The position numbers and the translations under genes are program-made. Shown here piece by piece: positions 16,735 through 25,392 of a stretch of DNA of 59,862 bases. This DNA is from Alphaproteobacteria bacterium (GTDB lineage: Bacteria > Pseudomonadota > Alphaproteobacteria > CAAGCB01 > CAG-977), in assembly GCA_900768845.1 (NCBI GenBank), contig CAAGEK010000056.1, positions 1 through 59,862 of the forward strand, given 5' to 3'. The notes under the pieces are model-generated. The model had not been told where the DNA came from and ran no database searches. It was given only the letters and a program-made list of their open reading frames with translations. Numbering within the stretch: position 1 is the stretch's first letter; every line of letters begins with the position of its first letter.

Positions 16735-18129
16735 ATGGCGGTATCCGATTATCTGAACGGCGAAAACAAAAATCTGGAATTTAAGGTCGCTCTGCCGACA
16801 AAAGCGGAACACTATATCAAGACGGTTGTCGCTTTTGCGAACGGGAACGGCGGCAAGCTGATTGTCGGCATAGACGACAAAACAAAGCAGATCGTCGGTG
16901 TTGACGATGACAAAGTGTTTCAGATTATGGACGCTGTCGCCAATACGGTTTCGGACACGGTGGAACCTCAAATCGTCCCGAACATTATGCTCGAAACGGT
17001 CAACGGAAAAAGCCTTGTCGTCATTGAAATCGAAGCCGGAGAAAACCGCCCGTATTATATCAAAAGCGAAGGATGCGACAAAGGAACGTATATCCGTGTC
17101 GGTGCAACTTCCCGCCCCGCCGATCCGATGCAGATCAAAGAGCTGGAAATCGAGGGCAAGAATCTGTCTTGGGACAAACTGCGCTGTGTCGGTTGTCCGG
17201 TTGATGAAGCTGCCGTTGAAAAGCTGTGCGCCGACATTAACGGGTATCGGGAGCGTTTGGGAAAAGGCAACGAAGGCAAAGTCGGCAAAAAGCAGTTGAT
17301 CAGTTGGGACGTTTTGCTTTCCGGAGAAGCCGCTCCCGTTGCAACGAACGCTTTTGCTTTGCTGACAGGCGGAAAGTTCGATTACGCGAAAATCCAATGC
17401 GCCCGCTTCAAAGGCAAAGACCGCTCCGTTTTCATCGACCGAAAAGAATACAGCGGGGCTTTATACGAGCAGATTGAAAACGCTTATAATTTCGTCCTGA
17501 ACTATATCGAGATGAGAGCCGAAATCAAAGGCTTGGTGCGCAAAGACAAATATGAAATCCCCATTTCCGCCGTGCGTGAAATGATTATCAACGCCGTCTG
17601 CCATCGGAACTATATGAATGATTCTGCGATACAGGTTTCCGTGTTCGACGACAGGATCGAAGTGACTTCCCCCGGAACGATTTGCAGAGGCTTGACGTTG
17701 AAAGACGCTTTGGAGGGATATTCCAAAACGCGCAACAAAGTGATTGCAAAAGTCTTTCATCATATGGGGCTGATCGAAGAATGGGGAACCGGTTTGGGAC
17801 GCATTTTGCGTCAAGCGGAAAGCTATCACCTGAAAACGCCCGAATTTATAGAGATGGACACGGTTTTCCGCGTCAATTTATACCGTATGAATGAGGCAAA
17901 AACTAGGGAGAAAACTAGGGAGAAAACTAGGGAGAAAACTAGGGAGAAAACTAGGGAGAAAATCTTACAGCTGATTCAGGAAAATCCGGTTGTTACCACG
18001 GCGGAATTGGCGGAAAAGCTCAAAATGACGGATAAAGGCGTTGAGTGGCAACTGACCAAACTGAAAAACGAAGGCATAATTGTCCGCGTCGGCGCGGACA
18101 AAGGCGGAAAATGGGAAGTGATGAAATAA
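16735..18129 (+). CDS. AlbA/Schlafen-type ATP-binding protein with winged-helix tail
   Basis: 464 aa from ATG 16735, chosen for AAGGAG seven bases upstream; the open frame begins earlier inside int. Residues ~8-130 match the Schlafen AlbA_2 domain (NLEFKVALPTKAEHYIKTVVAFANGNGGKLIVGIDD, then GTYIRVGATSRPADP). The middle matches the RecG-like/ATPase-fold domain of these proteins (REMIINAVCHRNYMNDSAIQVSVFDDRIEVTSPG, GLIEEWGTGLGRI). Residues ~390-410 are a five-fold TREK repeat. The C-terminus is a winged helix (NPVVTTAELAEKLKMTDKGVEWQLTKLKNEGII). Such proteins occur as regulators or defence-linked factors; the role here is not known. Confidence 0.75.
   Translation: MAVSDYLNGENKNLEFKVALPTKAEHYIKTVVAFANGNGGKLIVGIDDKTKQIVGVDDDKVFQIMDAVANTVSDTVEPQIVPNIMLETVNGKSLVVIEIEAGENRPYYIKSEGCDKGTYIRVGATSRPADPMQIKELEIEGKNLSWDKLRCVGCPVDEAAVEKLCADINGYRERLGKGNEGKVGKKQLISWDVLLSGEAAPVATNAFALLTGGKFDYAKIQCARFKGKDRSVFIDRKEYSGALYEQIENAYNFVLNYIEMRAEIKGLVRKDKYEIPISAVREMIINAVCHRNYMNDSAIQVSVFDDRIEVTSPGTICRGLTLKDALEGYSKTRNKVIAKVFHHMGLIEEWGTGLGRILRQAESYHLKTPEFIEMDTVFRVNLYRMNEAKTREKTREKTREKTREKTREKILQLIQENPVVTTAELAEKLKMTDKGVEWQLTKLKNEGIIVRVGADKGGKWEVMK
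17902..17961 (+). repeat. Coding minisatellite: 5 exact copies of a 12-bp unit
   Basis: ACTAGGGAGAAA is repeated five times without a mismatch and codes for TREK each time. The unit is a multiple of three, so changes in copy number would lengthen or shorten a charged linker without a frameshift. Confidence 0.95.
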
Positions 18130-18415
18130 TTTTACCGTTTGGAGATCAATGCGCATAATCTCGTCTTATTCTCGAATGGCCAGATGAAAGGTCTTTTTAT
18201 GTTTTATGAGGACACTATCTGGATTGATCACGCTAACAAAAATTTTTTTACTATTCCCGTGAAAACTTTCGTAGAATGATTTTACATAAATCAAAAAAAG
18301 AACCATGTGTTTATAAAACATGTTGACTTTTTTGTTCGTTTTTGTAAAAAAGAAACCGCTTCGTTTTCGACGAAGCGGTTTAGAAACAGATAGGTTATCT
18401 ACGGCATTAGATAAC
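18130..18415. other. Intergenic stretch with two coupled mini-ORFs and hairpins
   Basis: After the AlbA gene, ATG 18149 (GGAG four bases upstream) opens a 12-codon frame, MRIISSYSRMAR. Its stop overlaps (ATGA) an ATG at 18184 that opens a 31-codon frame ending at 18279. Neither matches anything I know. A weak hairpin CATGT/ACATG with a T-rich tail lies near 18304-18336. The 5' arm of a second hairpin, ATAGGTTATCT/AGATAACCTAT (18390-18419), also falls here and its 3' arm covers the stop codon of the next gene. Confidence 0.4.
18349..18381 (-). terminator. Terminator of the small conserved gene
   Basis: A 12-bp perfect stem AAACCGCTTCGT/ACGAAGCGGTTT with a 5-nt loop, followed on the minus strand by TCTTTTTT. 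Confidence 0.85.
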
Positions 18416-18589
18416 CTATTTTTCTTTTCGGACACCTTTAAACGGTTTTTTATCCGCTTTTTGATCGATGAAACGCCCTGATTCAGAATCGCGTTTTACC
18501 CAACGATCTGTTTTAGGATTATGCGTTTGCGAACGTCCTTTTACGGCTCCGTTTCTATGTCCATCCCCTGTGGGTGGGTTTGTCGCCAT
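18416..18589 (-). CDS. Small conserved basic protein of mobile elements
   Basis: 57 aa from ATG 18589, placed seven bases after a strong GGAGGT. The sequence begins MATNPPTGDGHRNGAVKGRSQ and has the pattern NPKTDRWVKRDSESGRF and KKPFKGVRKEK. This pattern, with NGAVRxRSQxxNPKTxxWxKRDxxTGRF, recurs in many small hypothetical proteins of proteobacteria, sometimes carelessly labelled transporters; it has no membrane segment. It is very rich in Lys, Arg and Gly, so nucleic-acid contact is possible. It is divergent from ietA and closed by a strong terminator. Confidence 0.75.
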   Translation of the reverse strand: MATNPPTGDGHRNGAVKGRSQTHNPKTDRWVKRDSESGRFIDQKADKKPFKGVRKEK

Positions 18590-18672
18590 TTTAATCACCT
18601 CCTTTTCATGATTTTCTGTTTAGAGCAAAAAATACAAGTTGTCAATGGAAAAAAACAATTTTGTCTCAAATA

Positions 18673-18701
18673 TTGACATTTTGTCCCGAAGTGAGTATCT
18701 T
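18673..18701 (+). promoter_or_regulatory. Promoter and possible operator of ietAS
   Basis: TTGACA (18673-18678), a 17-bp spacer and TATCTT (18696-18701) stand 18 bp before the ietA start. Around the -35 lie two copies of TTTTGTCYCRAA (starting near 18659 and 18679, one inside the spacer) and an inverted TGTCAAT/ATTGACA pair, so a repressor could bind here. Confidence 0.65.
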
Positions 18702-18719
18702 CTAATCAGAGGTGCGATT

Positions 18720-19760
18720 ATGAAGAAAAAAAACATTTTAAATTTGATCAAATATCATGCTGAAAAAAACGATGCGGCTTTTCGTGATGAAGCTTATGAA
18801 ATCGCACGATATTTTGACGAAATGAATGAACCTCAATTGTCCGAATACATTATGGCACTTTTATCCGATTCTAATACATTTTCTCCTCAGACAGAGGCAA
18901 ATTCATTTACTTTTTTGAAAAAAGTTGATGTCGGACATGATTCATTGCCTCTTCCAGATGTGATAAAGGAGGATATTATCGGCATTGTGAATGCGGTCGG
19001 TCATAATGTTGGAATCAATAAATTTTTGTTTCAGGGACCTCCGGGGACTGGAAAAACAGAGACAGCCAAACAAATAGCCAGAATTCTTGAAAGAGAGTTG
19101 TTCGCTGTAGAGTTTAGCAATGTTGTCGATTGTAAATTAGGACAAACATCGAAAAATATAACAAAACTTTTTGAAGAGCTATCAGAAATGATTCGCCCTC
19201 AAAATGTGATAGTCCTTTTTGATGAAATTGATGCTATTGCGATTGATCGGATTAATTCAAACGATTTAAGAGAAATGGGACGGGCTACATCCGCTGTCTT
19301 AAAGGGGCTTGATTCATTAAATGAAAATATTGTTCTTATAGCGACAACAAATTTATATAATGCTTTTGATAAAGCTTTAACAAGGCGTTTCGACAGTGTA
19401 ATTGATTTTAGTCGATATAGTAGGGAAGATTTGCTTGAAATAGGAGAGTTTATTTTAGAGCATTTTTTAGAAAAATTTAAATTTGCCGGTAGAAATGTTA
19501 GGCTATTTAAAAAGATAATAAATAGTATGAATGAGATACCATATCCCTCTGAATTAAAAAATATAATAAAGACATCCCTGGCGTTTAGTAACCCTAACGA
19601 TGAGTATGATTACTTGAGGCGTCTCTACACTACAGCCAACAAGGGGGAAGAGAGCTTGACTGTTCAAAATCTTTCTCAAAAGGGATTTACAGTCCGAGAA
19701 ATAGAATTTTTAACAGGTATTTCAAAAAGTCAGGTGTCAAGGGGGAGAAATAAAGCATGA
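18720..19760 (+). CDS. ietA: AAA ATPase of an IetAS-type defence pair
   Basis: 346 aa from ATG 18720, with AGAGG seven bases upstream. Walker A is GPPGTGKT (residues 106-113), Walker B VLFDEID (165-171), sensor IATTN and arginine fingers in LTRRFD (R222, R223), so it is an intact AAA+ remodelling ATPase. The last ~30 residues (VQNLSQKGFTVREIEFLTGISKSQVSRGRNKA) read as a helix-turn-helix, suggesting DNA binding or autoregulation. It overlaps the protease gene by ATGA. IetAS (AAA ATPase plus subtilisin-like protease) was described on Agrobacterium plasmids as a stability factor and later as an anti-phage system. Composition is much more AT-rich than the chromosome, a sign of transfer. Confidence 0.85.
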   Translation: MKKKNILNLIKYHAEKNDAAFRDEAYEIARYFDEMNEPQLSEYIMALLSDSNTFSPQTEANSFTFLKKVDVGHDSLPLPDVIKEDIIGIVNAVGHNVGINKFLFQGPPGTGKTETAKQIARILERELFAVEFSNVVDCKLGQTSKNITKLFEELSEMIRPQNVIVLFDEIDAIAIDRINSNDLREMGRATSAVLKGLDSLNENIVLIATTNLYNAFDKALTRRFDSVIDFSRYSREDLLEIGEFILEHFLEKFKFAGRNVRLFKKIINSMNEIPYPSELKNIIKTSLAFSNPNDEYDYLRRLYTTANKGEESLTVQNLSQKGFTVREIEFLTGISKSQVSRGRNKA

Positions 19761-21985
19761 ATAATCTGTTGCATTTGAAAGGAACATTTATTCAGGCAGA
19801 TAGACAAGGGGCTGTCGGTGCGCCGTTACTTCCATCTGGTCAATGCGTATCGGTTATACATTTAAAAAATCTCCAGCAAGATTTGCAGAATTTAAAAAGA
19901 TTCTGGGAAAAAGAAAAACTTTTTTCTGGTGCTCTTGTCGATGTGTTTTATAGAAAGGTTGCTGCCAAGACAAATAGAATAAAAAAAATTCTTTCTATCA
20001 AAGATGGAGAAATAAATAACACCGTTGTTGGAGCACGATTTACCGATTCAGTTTCTCCCAAGCACATTATCACTCATTATATTTCGTTGGATTCAATAGA
20101 TGAATCTATTGATAATTTACAAAAATGCATTGAAGTAATAGAAAAAAAATTAGATGGTATAGATATAGATAGAAGCCTAACTGAGGAACTTTCTAAATCA
20201 ACAAATCCTTTTGGGCAGAACCTTTCAAAAACACCGTTTCTTCAAACAATTGTTGACGCAAATTATGTTGAAAAATTTGCTGTTCCAGAAAACAATATTG
20301 ATATAAAAAATGAAGCGATTGTTACGATTTATAAGACAGATCTTTCAACCATAGAGCTTATGGATAAATTGGGGATTAATATACAGTCTAATAGATTAAT
20401 GGAAGATACAACAATTTTACTCCAACCAGACGAATTATGTCTTTTAAAACAAAAAGCTCCATATTTGATTTCAATGGCTGTTAGTGATTTGTCTTTGATT
20501 GGCTCAACAGATTTTGGTTTCCCAAAATATCGAAAAGCTTCTATTCCTTCTCCCAATAACGAACCAACAATAGGTGTGATTGATACACTTTTTGATGAAA
20601 CGGTTTACTTTTCTGAATGGGTAAATTTTAAGAATATGCTATCAAAAGATATTCCAATTTCCCAAGAAGATTATCAGCATGGAACTGCTGTTTCATCGCT
20701 TATTGTTGATGGACCCGCTTTTAATCCGGAGCTTGATGATGGATGCGGTCGTTTTCGTGTTCGGCATTTTGGTGTATCGACGGGACAGAGATTTAGTTCT
20801 TTTTCTATTTTAAAAAATATAGAACAAATTGTCTCTTCAAATAAAGACATTAAAGTATGGAATTTATCTTTAGGATCTATAAAAGAAATAAATAAAAATT
20901 TTATTTCACCTGAAGCGGCTATTCTTGATAAAATTCAATATGAAAATGACGTCGTTTTTATTATAGCAGGAACGAATAAAGGTTCTGATACAGAGGATAA
21001 GTTTATAGGAGCCCCTGCTGATTCTATTAATTCATTAGTCGTAAATTCGGTTAAAACAGATAAAACTCCCGCATCGTATTCAAGGCATGGCCCGGTTTTA
21101 TCTTTTTTTACGAAGCCGGATATTTGTTACTATGGCGGCGATGATAAGAAATGCATTCGTGTCTGTACGCCAACAGGAGAAGCTTTTGTTAAAGGAACCT
21201 CTTTTGCTGCTCCTTGGATCGCAAGGAAAATGTCATATTTGATAGATGTGCTCGGCTTTAACAGAGAAACGGCAAAAGCTTTAATCATTAACTCGGCAAC
21301 TGATTGGAATAAACAAGGAGAAAACTCTCATTTAATGGGGTTTGGTGTTGTTCCTATTAGAATAGAAGATATTGTAAGAACTCCTGATGATGAAATACAA
21401 TTTATTTTAACTGGTGTTTCCGAAAAATATGATACGTTTAATTTTAATATTCCTGTTCCAGTAAATAAGAACAAGCATCCGTATATTGCTAAGGCAACTT
21501 TATGTTATTTTCCAAAATGTTCTAGGAATCAAGGGATCGATTATACAAATACGGAGCTTGATATTTCCTTTGGCCGTTTGCAAAGGAAGCAAAATTCTAA
21601 AGTTGGAATTAAAGCTATTAACAATAATTATCAGTCTGATGATGGTGTTCATGTTTGTTGGGAAGAAGATGCTCGTAAGCAATTCAGAAAATGGGATAAT
21701 GTTAAACATATTCGAGAAGTGTCGAATGAAAGAGGAAAGCCTAAAAATGTTTTTGGTGAAGGTTTGTGGGGAATTAGTTTAAAAACAAAAGAAAGATTAG
21801 ATGAAAAATTTGGTAAAAACATTAAATTTTCAGTGATTGTTACATTAAAAGAAATTAATGGGGTTAATAGGATAAACGAGTTTATTCAAAACTGTTTGTT
21901 TAGAGGCTGGCTTGTCCAGAAAATAGATATTGAGAATAGATTGGATATTTATGAAAAAGCGGAAGAAAATATAATATTAGAGTAA
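19757..21985 (+). CDS. ietS: Subtilisin-like (S8) serine protease of the IetAS pair
   Basis: 742 aa, no signal peptide, so cytosolic. The catalytic triad is complete: D276 (GVIDTLFDE), H308 (DYQHGTAVSSL) and S482 (GTSFAAPWIARKM), with the oxyanion Asn in FIIAGTNKG. The ~270-residue N-terminal part is unlike degradative subtilases and the ~200-residue C-terminal part (ATLCYFPKCSRNQGIDYTNTELDISFGRLQ) is a beta-rich domain typical of defence-linked S8 proteins. The gene is translationally coupled to ietA. I infer that the ATPase controls or feeds the protease, which acts on self or phage targets on infection. The composition is AT-rich like ietA. A folded RNA/terminator segment follows. Confidence 0.87.
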   Translation: MNNLLHLKGTFIQADRQGAVGAPLLPSGQCVSVIHLKNLQQDLQNLKRFWEKEKLFSGALVDVFYRKVAAKTNRIKKILSIKDGEINNTVVGARFTDSVSPKHIITHYISLDSIDESIDNLQKCIEVIEKKLDGIDIDRSLTEELSKSTNPFGQNLSKTPFLQTIVDANYVEKFAVPENNIDIKNEAIVTIYKTDLSTIELMDKLGINIQSNRLMEDTTILLQPDELCLLKQKAPYLISMAVSDLSLIGSTDFGFPKYRKASIPSPNNEPTIGVIDTLFDETVYFSEWVNFKNMLSKDIPISQEDYQHGTAVSSLIVDGPAFNPELDDGCGRFRVRHFGVSTGQRFSSFSILKNIEQIVSSNKDIKVWNLSLGSIKEINKNFISPEAAILDKIQYENDVVFIIAGTNKGSDTEDKFIGAPADSINSLVVNSVKTDKTPASYSRHGPVLSFFTKPDICYYGGDDKKCIRVCTPTGEAFVKGTSFAAPWIARKMSYLIDVLGFNRETAKALIINSATDWNKQGENSHLMGFGVVPIRIEDIVRTPDDEIQFILTGVSEKYDTFNFNIPVPVNKNKHPYIAKATLCYFPKCSRNQGIDYTNTELDISFGRLQRKQNSKVGIKAINNNYQSDDGVHVCWEEDARKQFRKWDNVKHIREVSNERGKPKNVFGEGLWGISLKTKERLDEKFGKNIKFSVIVTLKEINGVNRINEFIQNCLFRGWLVQKIDIENRLDIYEKAEENIILE

Positions 21986-22006
21986 TTAAAATCATTATAA
22001 CATCTC

Positions 22007-22034
22007 TTGACAACAGAGGATAAAACGATAATAT
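22007..22034 (+). promoter_or_regulatory. Near-consensus promoter downstream of ietS
   Basis: TTGACA (22007-22012), 16-bp spacer, TAATAT (22029-22034). No protein gene lies downstream on this strand; only a folded segment and a T-run follow within 75 bp, so it looks like the promoter of a small RNA. Confidence 0.6.
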
Positions 22035-22040
22035 CGTAAT

Positions 22041-22107
22041 TGAACGTCCCCTCTCCACCTAGACCGGCTTTGTCCGGAAGATGTGAAAATGAGAGGGGCC
22101 ATTTTTA
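22041..22107 (+). ncRNA. Candidate structured small RNA between ietS and the R-M genes
   Basis: About 65 nt starting seven bases after the -10 box. The outer stem is CCCCTCTC (22048-22055) with GAGAGGGG (22091-22098); inside it CAC/GTG, CT/AG and CCGG/CCGG can pair around a 6-nt CTTTGT loop. The outer stem is followed by CCATTTTTA, a terminator tail. It could simply be the ietAS terminator, but the promoter in front argues for an independent transcript. Its 3' end just touches the tail of the restriction gene on the other strand. No known RNA family is recognised. Confidence 0.5.
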
Positions 22108-25100
22108 TCCGAACACCTTATCCAATTCTTGTTCCAACCGGCCTTCTTTTGCGGCGGGGAGAGCGTCGTAGAGTTTGAAGTTGTGTTTACGGTCGGCGGC
22201 GTTTTCGTCAAAGCCCAGAATGAACGCGGTCGCGATTTTATAAATGATTTCGCTGGGGGCAAGTCCGAACATCTGTTTGGCGAAAATATGGTCGAGCCGG
22301 TCATTCCCGTCGGGATAAAGCCGCTTCATTTTTTCGCTGTTATACAGGCGTTTGACGATTTCCGTGATATACAGTCCCGATTTCATATACAAGTCGATGA
22401 ACGTGTGATCGGGATTATCGAAACACCCCGGATTTTCGTTTTCGAGCAAATCGACCATTTCTTTAACGACCTTTTTCGGCGTAAAGATTTGGTTGTTTTT
22501 CTGCGGCGGAATGTAGTCGAAAATATCTTCCTTGTGCGTTTCATCGAAGTAGTCGGCGAGTTTTTTCTTCAAAGCCAAAAACTCTTTGACGGAATCGTTA
22601 AAGACGACGGGATCGAACATGTGCCCGTTAAAGTGTTTTGTTTCGCCCGTTTCTTCATCGGTATAGTCGCCGCCGTCGCGCAGGAAGCGGAATTCTTTCA
22701 GGCTGATCGTCGTGACTTCTTTGAACACGGCGTCGGGAATGACGGTGTCGAAGTTTTCAAGCGTCGTTTCATCCGTTCCGTAAGCCATCAGGAAAGAGGG
22801 GATCGTTCTGGAAAATCCGCGCAAGTGATCTCTGACATCATTTTCGATTTTATCCTTTTCCTTTTGCCGTTTGTCGGTTTCGACGGCTTTAACGGTGATT
22901 TCGGCGGATTTTTTTGTGATTTCGGGCGCGCTCTCCTGTAAAGCGGCAACAAAGATTTCCTTGTTTTCCGCTTGCTTGCGGTCGTAAGCGGCGTTGATTT
23001 TCGCGACATCGGCGGGCGCGGCGTTTTCAAGTTCCTTTTTGCGCTCCCGTTCAATGACGTTTTTCCGGATTTTGTAATTGCCGTAATGACGTTCCAGAAC
23101 GGCATCCGTTTTATTTTCAATCTGACGGACAACGGCTTTTTCGGTCGCTTTCGTCATTTCCTTGCCGTAAGAATCTTTGACCGTCTGAACAAGGTTTTCT
23201 TTGAGGGTATCCTTGAAAGTATCTTTCAGTTTCGCAAAGGGATCCTCTTTTTCGGATTCTTTGTTCATCAAGTCGGAAACGGTTTGTTTCAGGTCGTCGG
23301 CGACTTTATAGATTTTATCTCCGAACAGGTTTTGCGCTTGACCGATAACGGTTTGTTCGGGCAGTTCGACTTCGCCGTCGTCGTTAAGGGATAAATCGTT
23401 TTTCGTTTGATCGGTGACGTTGACGATGTGGTCTTTGACGACTTCAAAGCGGTTGATGATGTCGATGACGTCTTTCGGCGCGTTGAAGATATTGCCGATA
23501 TTCTGGAAAATGAAGTTGCACATAAAGCCGCGTCGGACGACTTCCTTCGCGTGAATTTTACGCGGAACGGACAAGACTTTTTCCGCGTCAAGTTCAATCA
23601 TTTCGCCGTCTTCGTCTTCGCCGTAAACAGGAAAGAAGTTCAATAATTCGCGAACGTGCCGCTTTCGAGTATCGCTATCGCCTTTTCGTTCTGTTGAATC
23701 CGCGCTTAATCCGTTGGCAAACTGTTCAAAAATATCGAGAGTTCGCGCTGGATCAAAGTCGAACACATAAGCGTTTTCTTTGCGGAACAATTCGCTTCCG
23801 GCGGAAAACAGACACGGGTTTTGGGCGCGGAAAGCCGCCTGCATATACAAAGCGGGGCTTTTGATATTGCTCAACATCAAAACGGCCGTCCATTCGGGGA
23901 CGGTGATTCCCGTTGTCAGCTGACCGACGGAAAGCGTGATTGTTTTGTCGTGTTTTTTGATAGCCTCAACGACTTTGTCGTATGATTTTTTGATTTCGTC
24001 ATTGTCGTCGATTCTGCCGTCGCCCGCCGCCAAAACAATTTCATAGCCTTTGAAAATCGGGTGGTCGTGCAGTTTTTTGGCAAGAGCCGTTGCACTGTCC
24101 ACGCGGTTCAGCAACCAGAACGTATGTTTCAGTTCGTCGCGCAGTTCGGGTGTCGAAAACGGGAATTTTTCCTGATGCGTCAGGGCGTCAAGGAACTTGT
24201 CAACGGCGTCCTCGTATTTGAATTTTCCGTTGGAAACGGAGAAAAACTCGTTCAAATCGAAAGCATAATTTTCGTTTTCGCCGTCGTCGTCAAAGTCCGC
24301 CCCTTGTTCGACGTGTTCGCGGACGATTTCCGACATCTGATAGGTATAGAGGGATAAACGGGGCAAATCCGCATAGGGATTTTCTTCCTCGCAGACGGGA
24401 TCCCAATTCCGTTTCGCATTTTGTTCGTCGGCGTATGTCCAGTTGAAAATGGCGGCTTCTTCAAACTTGTCGTTGGCAAGGGCTTTGAACGGCGTGCCGG
24501 ACAGGTGCAGAGTCCGTTTGCGTTTGATGTTGTCGAACGCCGTGTCCGTCTTATAGGTGTCAACGCCTTCGTGCGCTTCGTCGATGATCAGCAAGTCCCA
24601 GAGCAATTCGCCGATATGCTTTAATTTATCGAATTTGCCGCCGAAATAAGCCGAACCTTTCAAATCCTGCAAAGAAACGAATTCGATATAGCCCTTTGTG
24701 TCGGAGGGCATATTTTGGCGCAAAACGGCGAAAGGCTTTCCCTGAACGGCGTCAACGCTGCTGATGAAATAATATCCCGATTCCGTGCCGAGGAATTTGA
24801 CGTAATCGTCATACCACGAATTGGCGATGGCGGGACGGTTGGTAACGATCAGGACTTTTTTCGCGTTCAGTTTTTTACATAAATCGTAAGCCGTCAGCGT
24901 TTTGCCGAAACGGGGCTTCGCGTTCCATAAAAATTCGGGTTCGTCCTCTTCCGAATGACTGTCGAAATAACCGGTCGTTTGTTCAACCGCTTTCGTTTGT
25001 TCCGCGCGCAAAGAATAACTGACAGCGGCGTTCGATTTTAAAATGCCGCGGTTTGATTTGAACGAAACGAACAAATCATGCGACGGTTTCGGTTCGATAT

Positions 25101-25392
25101 GGAACCATTCCGTGTCGGGTTTCCGTTCCACATTGTTTTTTTGCAAATAAGCGTGAAAATCGCGATCGCGGAAAGTGTCGCCCGAACCGTCGTCATAAAT
25201 GGCTGTTCCTTTCCACCCCAACACCCATTGCACGTTAGCGGTCTTTGTTTGTTGGTTGATACGGTCTTCGACTTTTTGTTCGGTATATCCGATTTTTGTC
25301 CACCCGTCGTGATCGCGGATTTGCGGCGTGGTATAGGCATAACACATCGGAACGATTTTTTGAGTTGTTTTAATGTTCAGAGATTTTGCCAT
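22105..25392 (-). CDS. Restriction protein: GIY-YIG-like domain + SF2 helicase + methylase-like C-terminus
   Basis: 1095 aa. Residues ~14-90 (YAYTTPQIRDHDGWTKIGYT, then VEDRINQQ and FRDRDFHAYLQ) match the T5orf172/GIY-YIG nuclease type. An SF2 helicase follows with Walker A PRFGKT (160-165), DEAH (271-274), HLSGTPF and QAAFRAQNP. A long Lys/Glu-rich, coiled-coil-like region spans ~690-850. The final ~125 residues (IFTPKKVVKEMVDLLE, FIDLYMKSGLYITEIVKRLY, MFGLAPSEIIYKIAT) look like the SAM-binding half of an N6-adenine methylase with its glycine loop degenerate. Its start overlaps the methylase stop as TAATG. I infer an ATP-dependent restriction subunit paired with the upstream methylase. Confidence 0.8.
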   Translation of the reverse strand: MAKSLNIKTTQKIVPMCYAYTTPQIRDHDGWTKIGYTEQKVEDRINQQTKTANVQWVLGWKGTAIYDDGSGDTFRDRDFHAYLQKNNVERKPDTEWFHIEPKPSHDLFVSFKSNRGILKSNAAVSYSLRAEQTKAVEQTTGYFDSHSEEDEPEFLWNAKPRFGKTLTAYDLCKKLNAKKVLIVTNRPAIANSWYDDYVKFLGTESGYYFISSVDAVQGKPFAVLRQNMPSDTKGYIEFVSLQDLKGSAYFGGKFDKLKHIGELLWDLLIIDEAHEGVDTYKTDTAFDNIKRKRTLHLSGTPFKALANDKFEEAAIFNWTYADEQNAKRNWDPVCEEENPYADLPRLSLYTYQMSEIVREHVEQGADFDDDGENENYAFDLNEFFSVSNGKFKYEDAVDKFLDALTHQEKFPFSTPELRDELKHTFWLLNRVDSATALAKKLHDHPIFKGYEIVLAAGDGRIDDNDEIKKSYDKVVEAIKKHDKTITLSVGQLTTGITVPEWTAVLMLSNIKSPALYMQAAFRAQNPCLFSAGSELFRKENAYVFDFDPARTLDIFEQFANGLSADSTERKGDSDTRKRHVRELLNFFPVYGEDEDGEMIELDAEKVLSVPRKIHAKEVVRRGFMCNFIFQNIGNIFNAPKDVIDIINRFEVVKDHIVNVTDQTKNDLSLNDDGEVELPEQTVIGQAQNLFGDKIYKVADDLKQTVSDLMNKESEKEDPFAKLKDTFKDTLKENLVQTVKDSYGKEMTKATEKAVVRQIENKTDAVLERHYGNYKIRKNVIERERKKELENAAPADVAKINAAYDRKQAENKEIFVAALQESAPEITKKSAEITVKAVETDKRQKEKDKIENDVRDHLRGFSRTIPSFLMAYGTDETTLENFDTVIPDAVFKEVTTISLKEFRFLRDGGDYTDEETGETKHFNGHMFDPVVFNDSVKEFLALKKKLADYFDETHKEDIFDYIPPQKNNQIFTPKKVVKEMVDLLENENPGCFDNPDHTFIDLYMKSGLYITEIVKRLYNSEKMKRLYPDGNDRLDHIFAKQMFGLAPSEIIYKIATAFILGFDENAADRKHNFKLYDALPAAKEGRLEQELDKVFG

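Noticed and set aside
17902..17961. CRISPR-like array
   Set aside because: The tandem 12-bp units have no spacers and code in-frame; no cas genes are in the window. No CRISPR array was seen anywhere.
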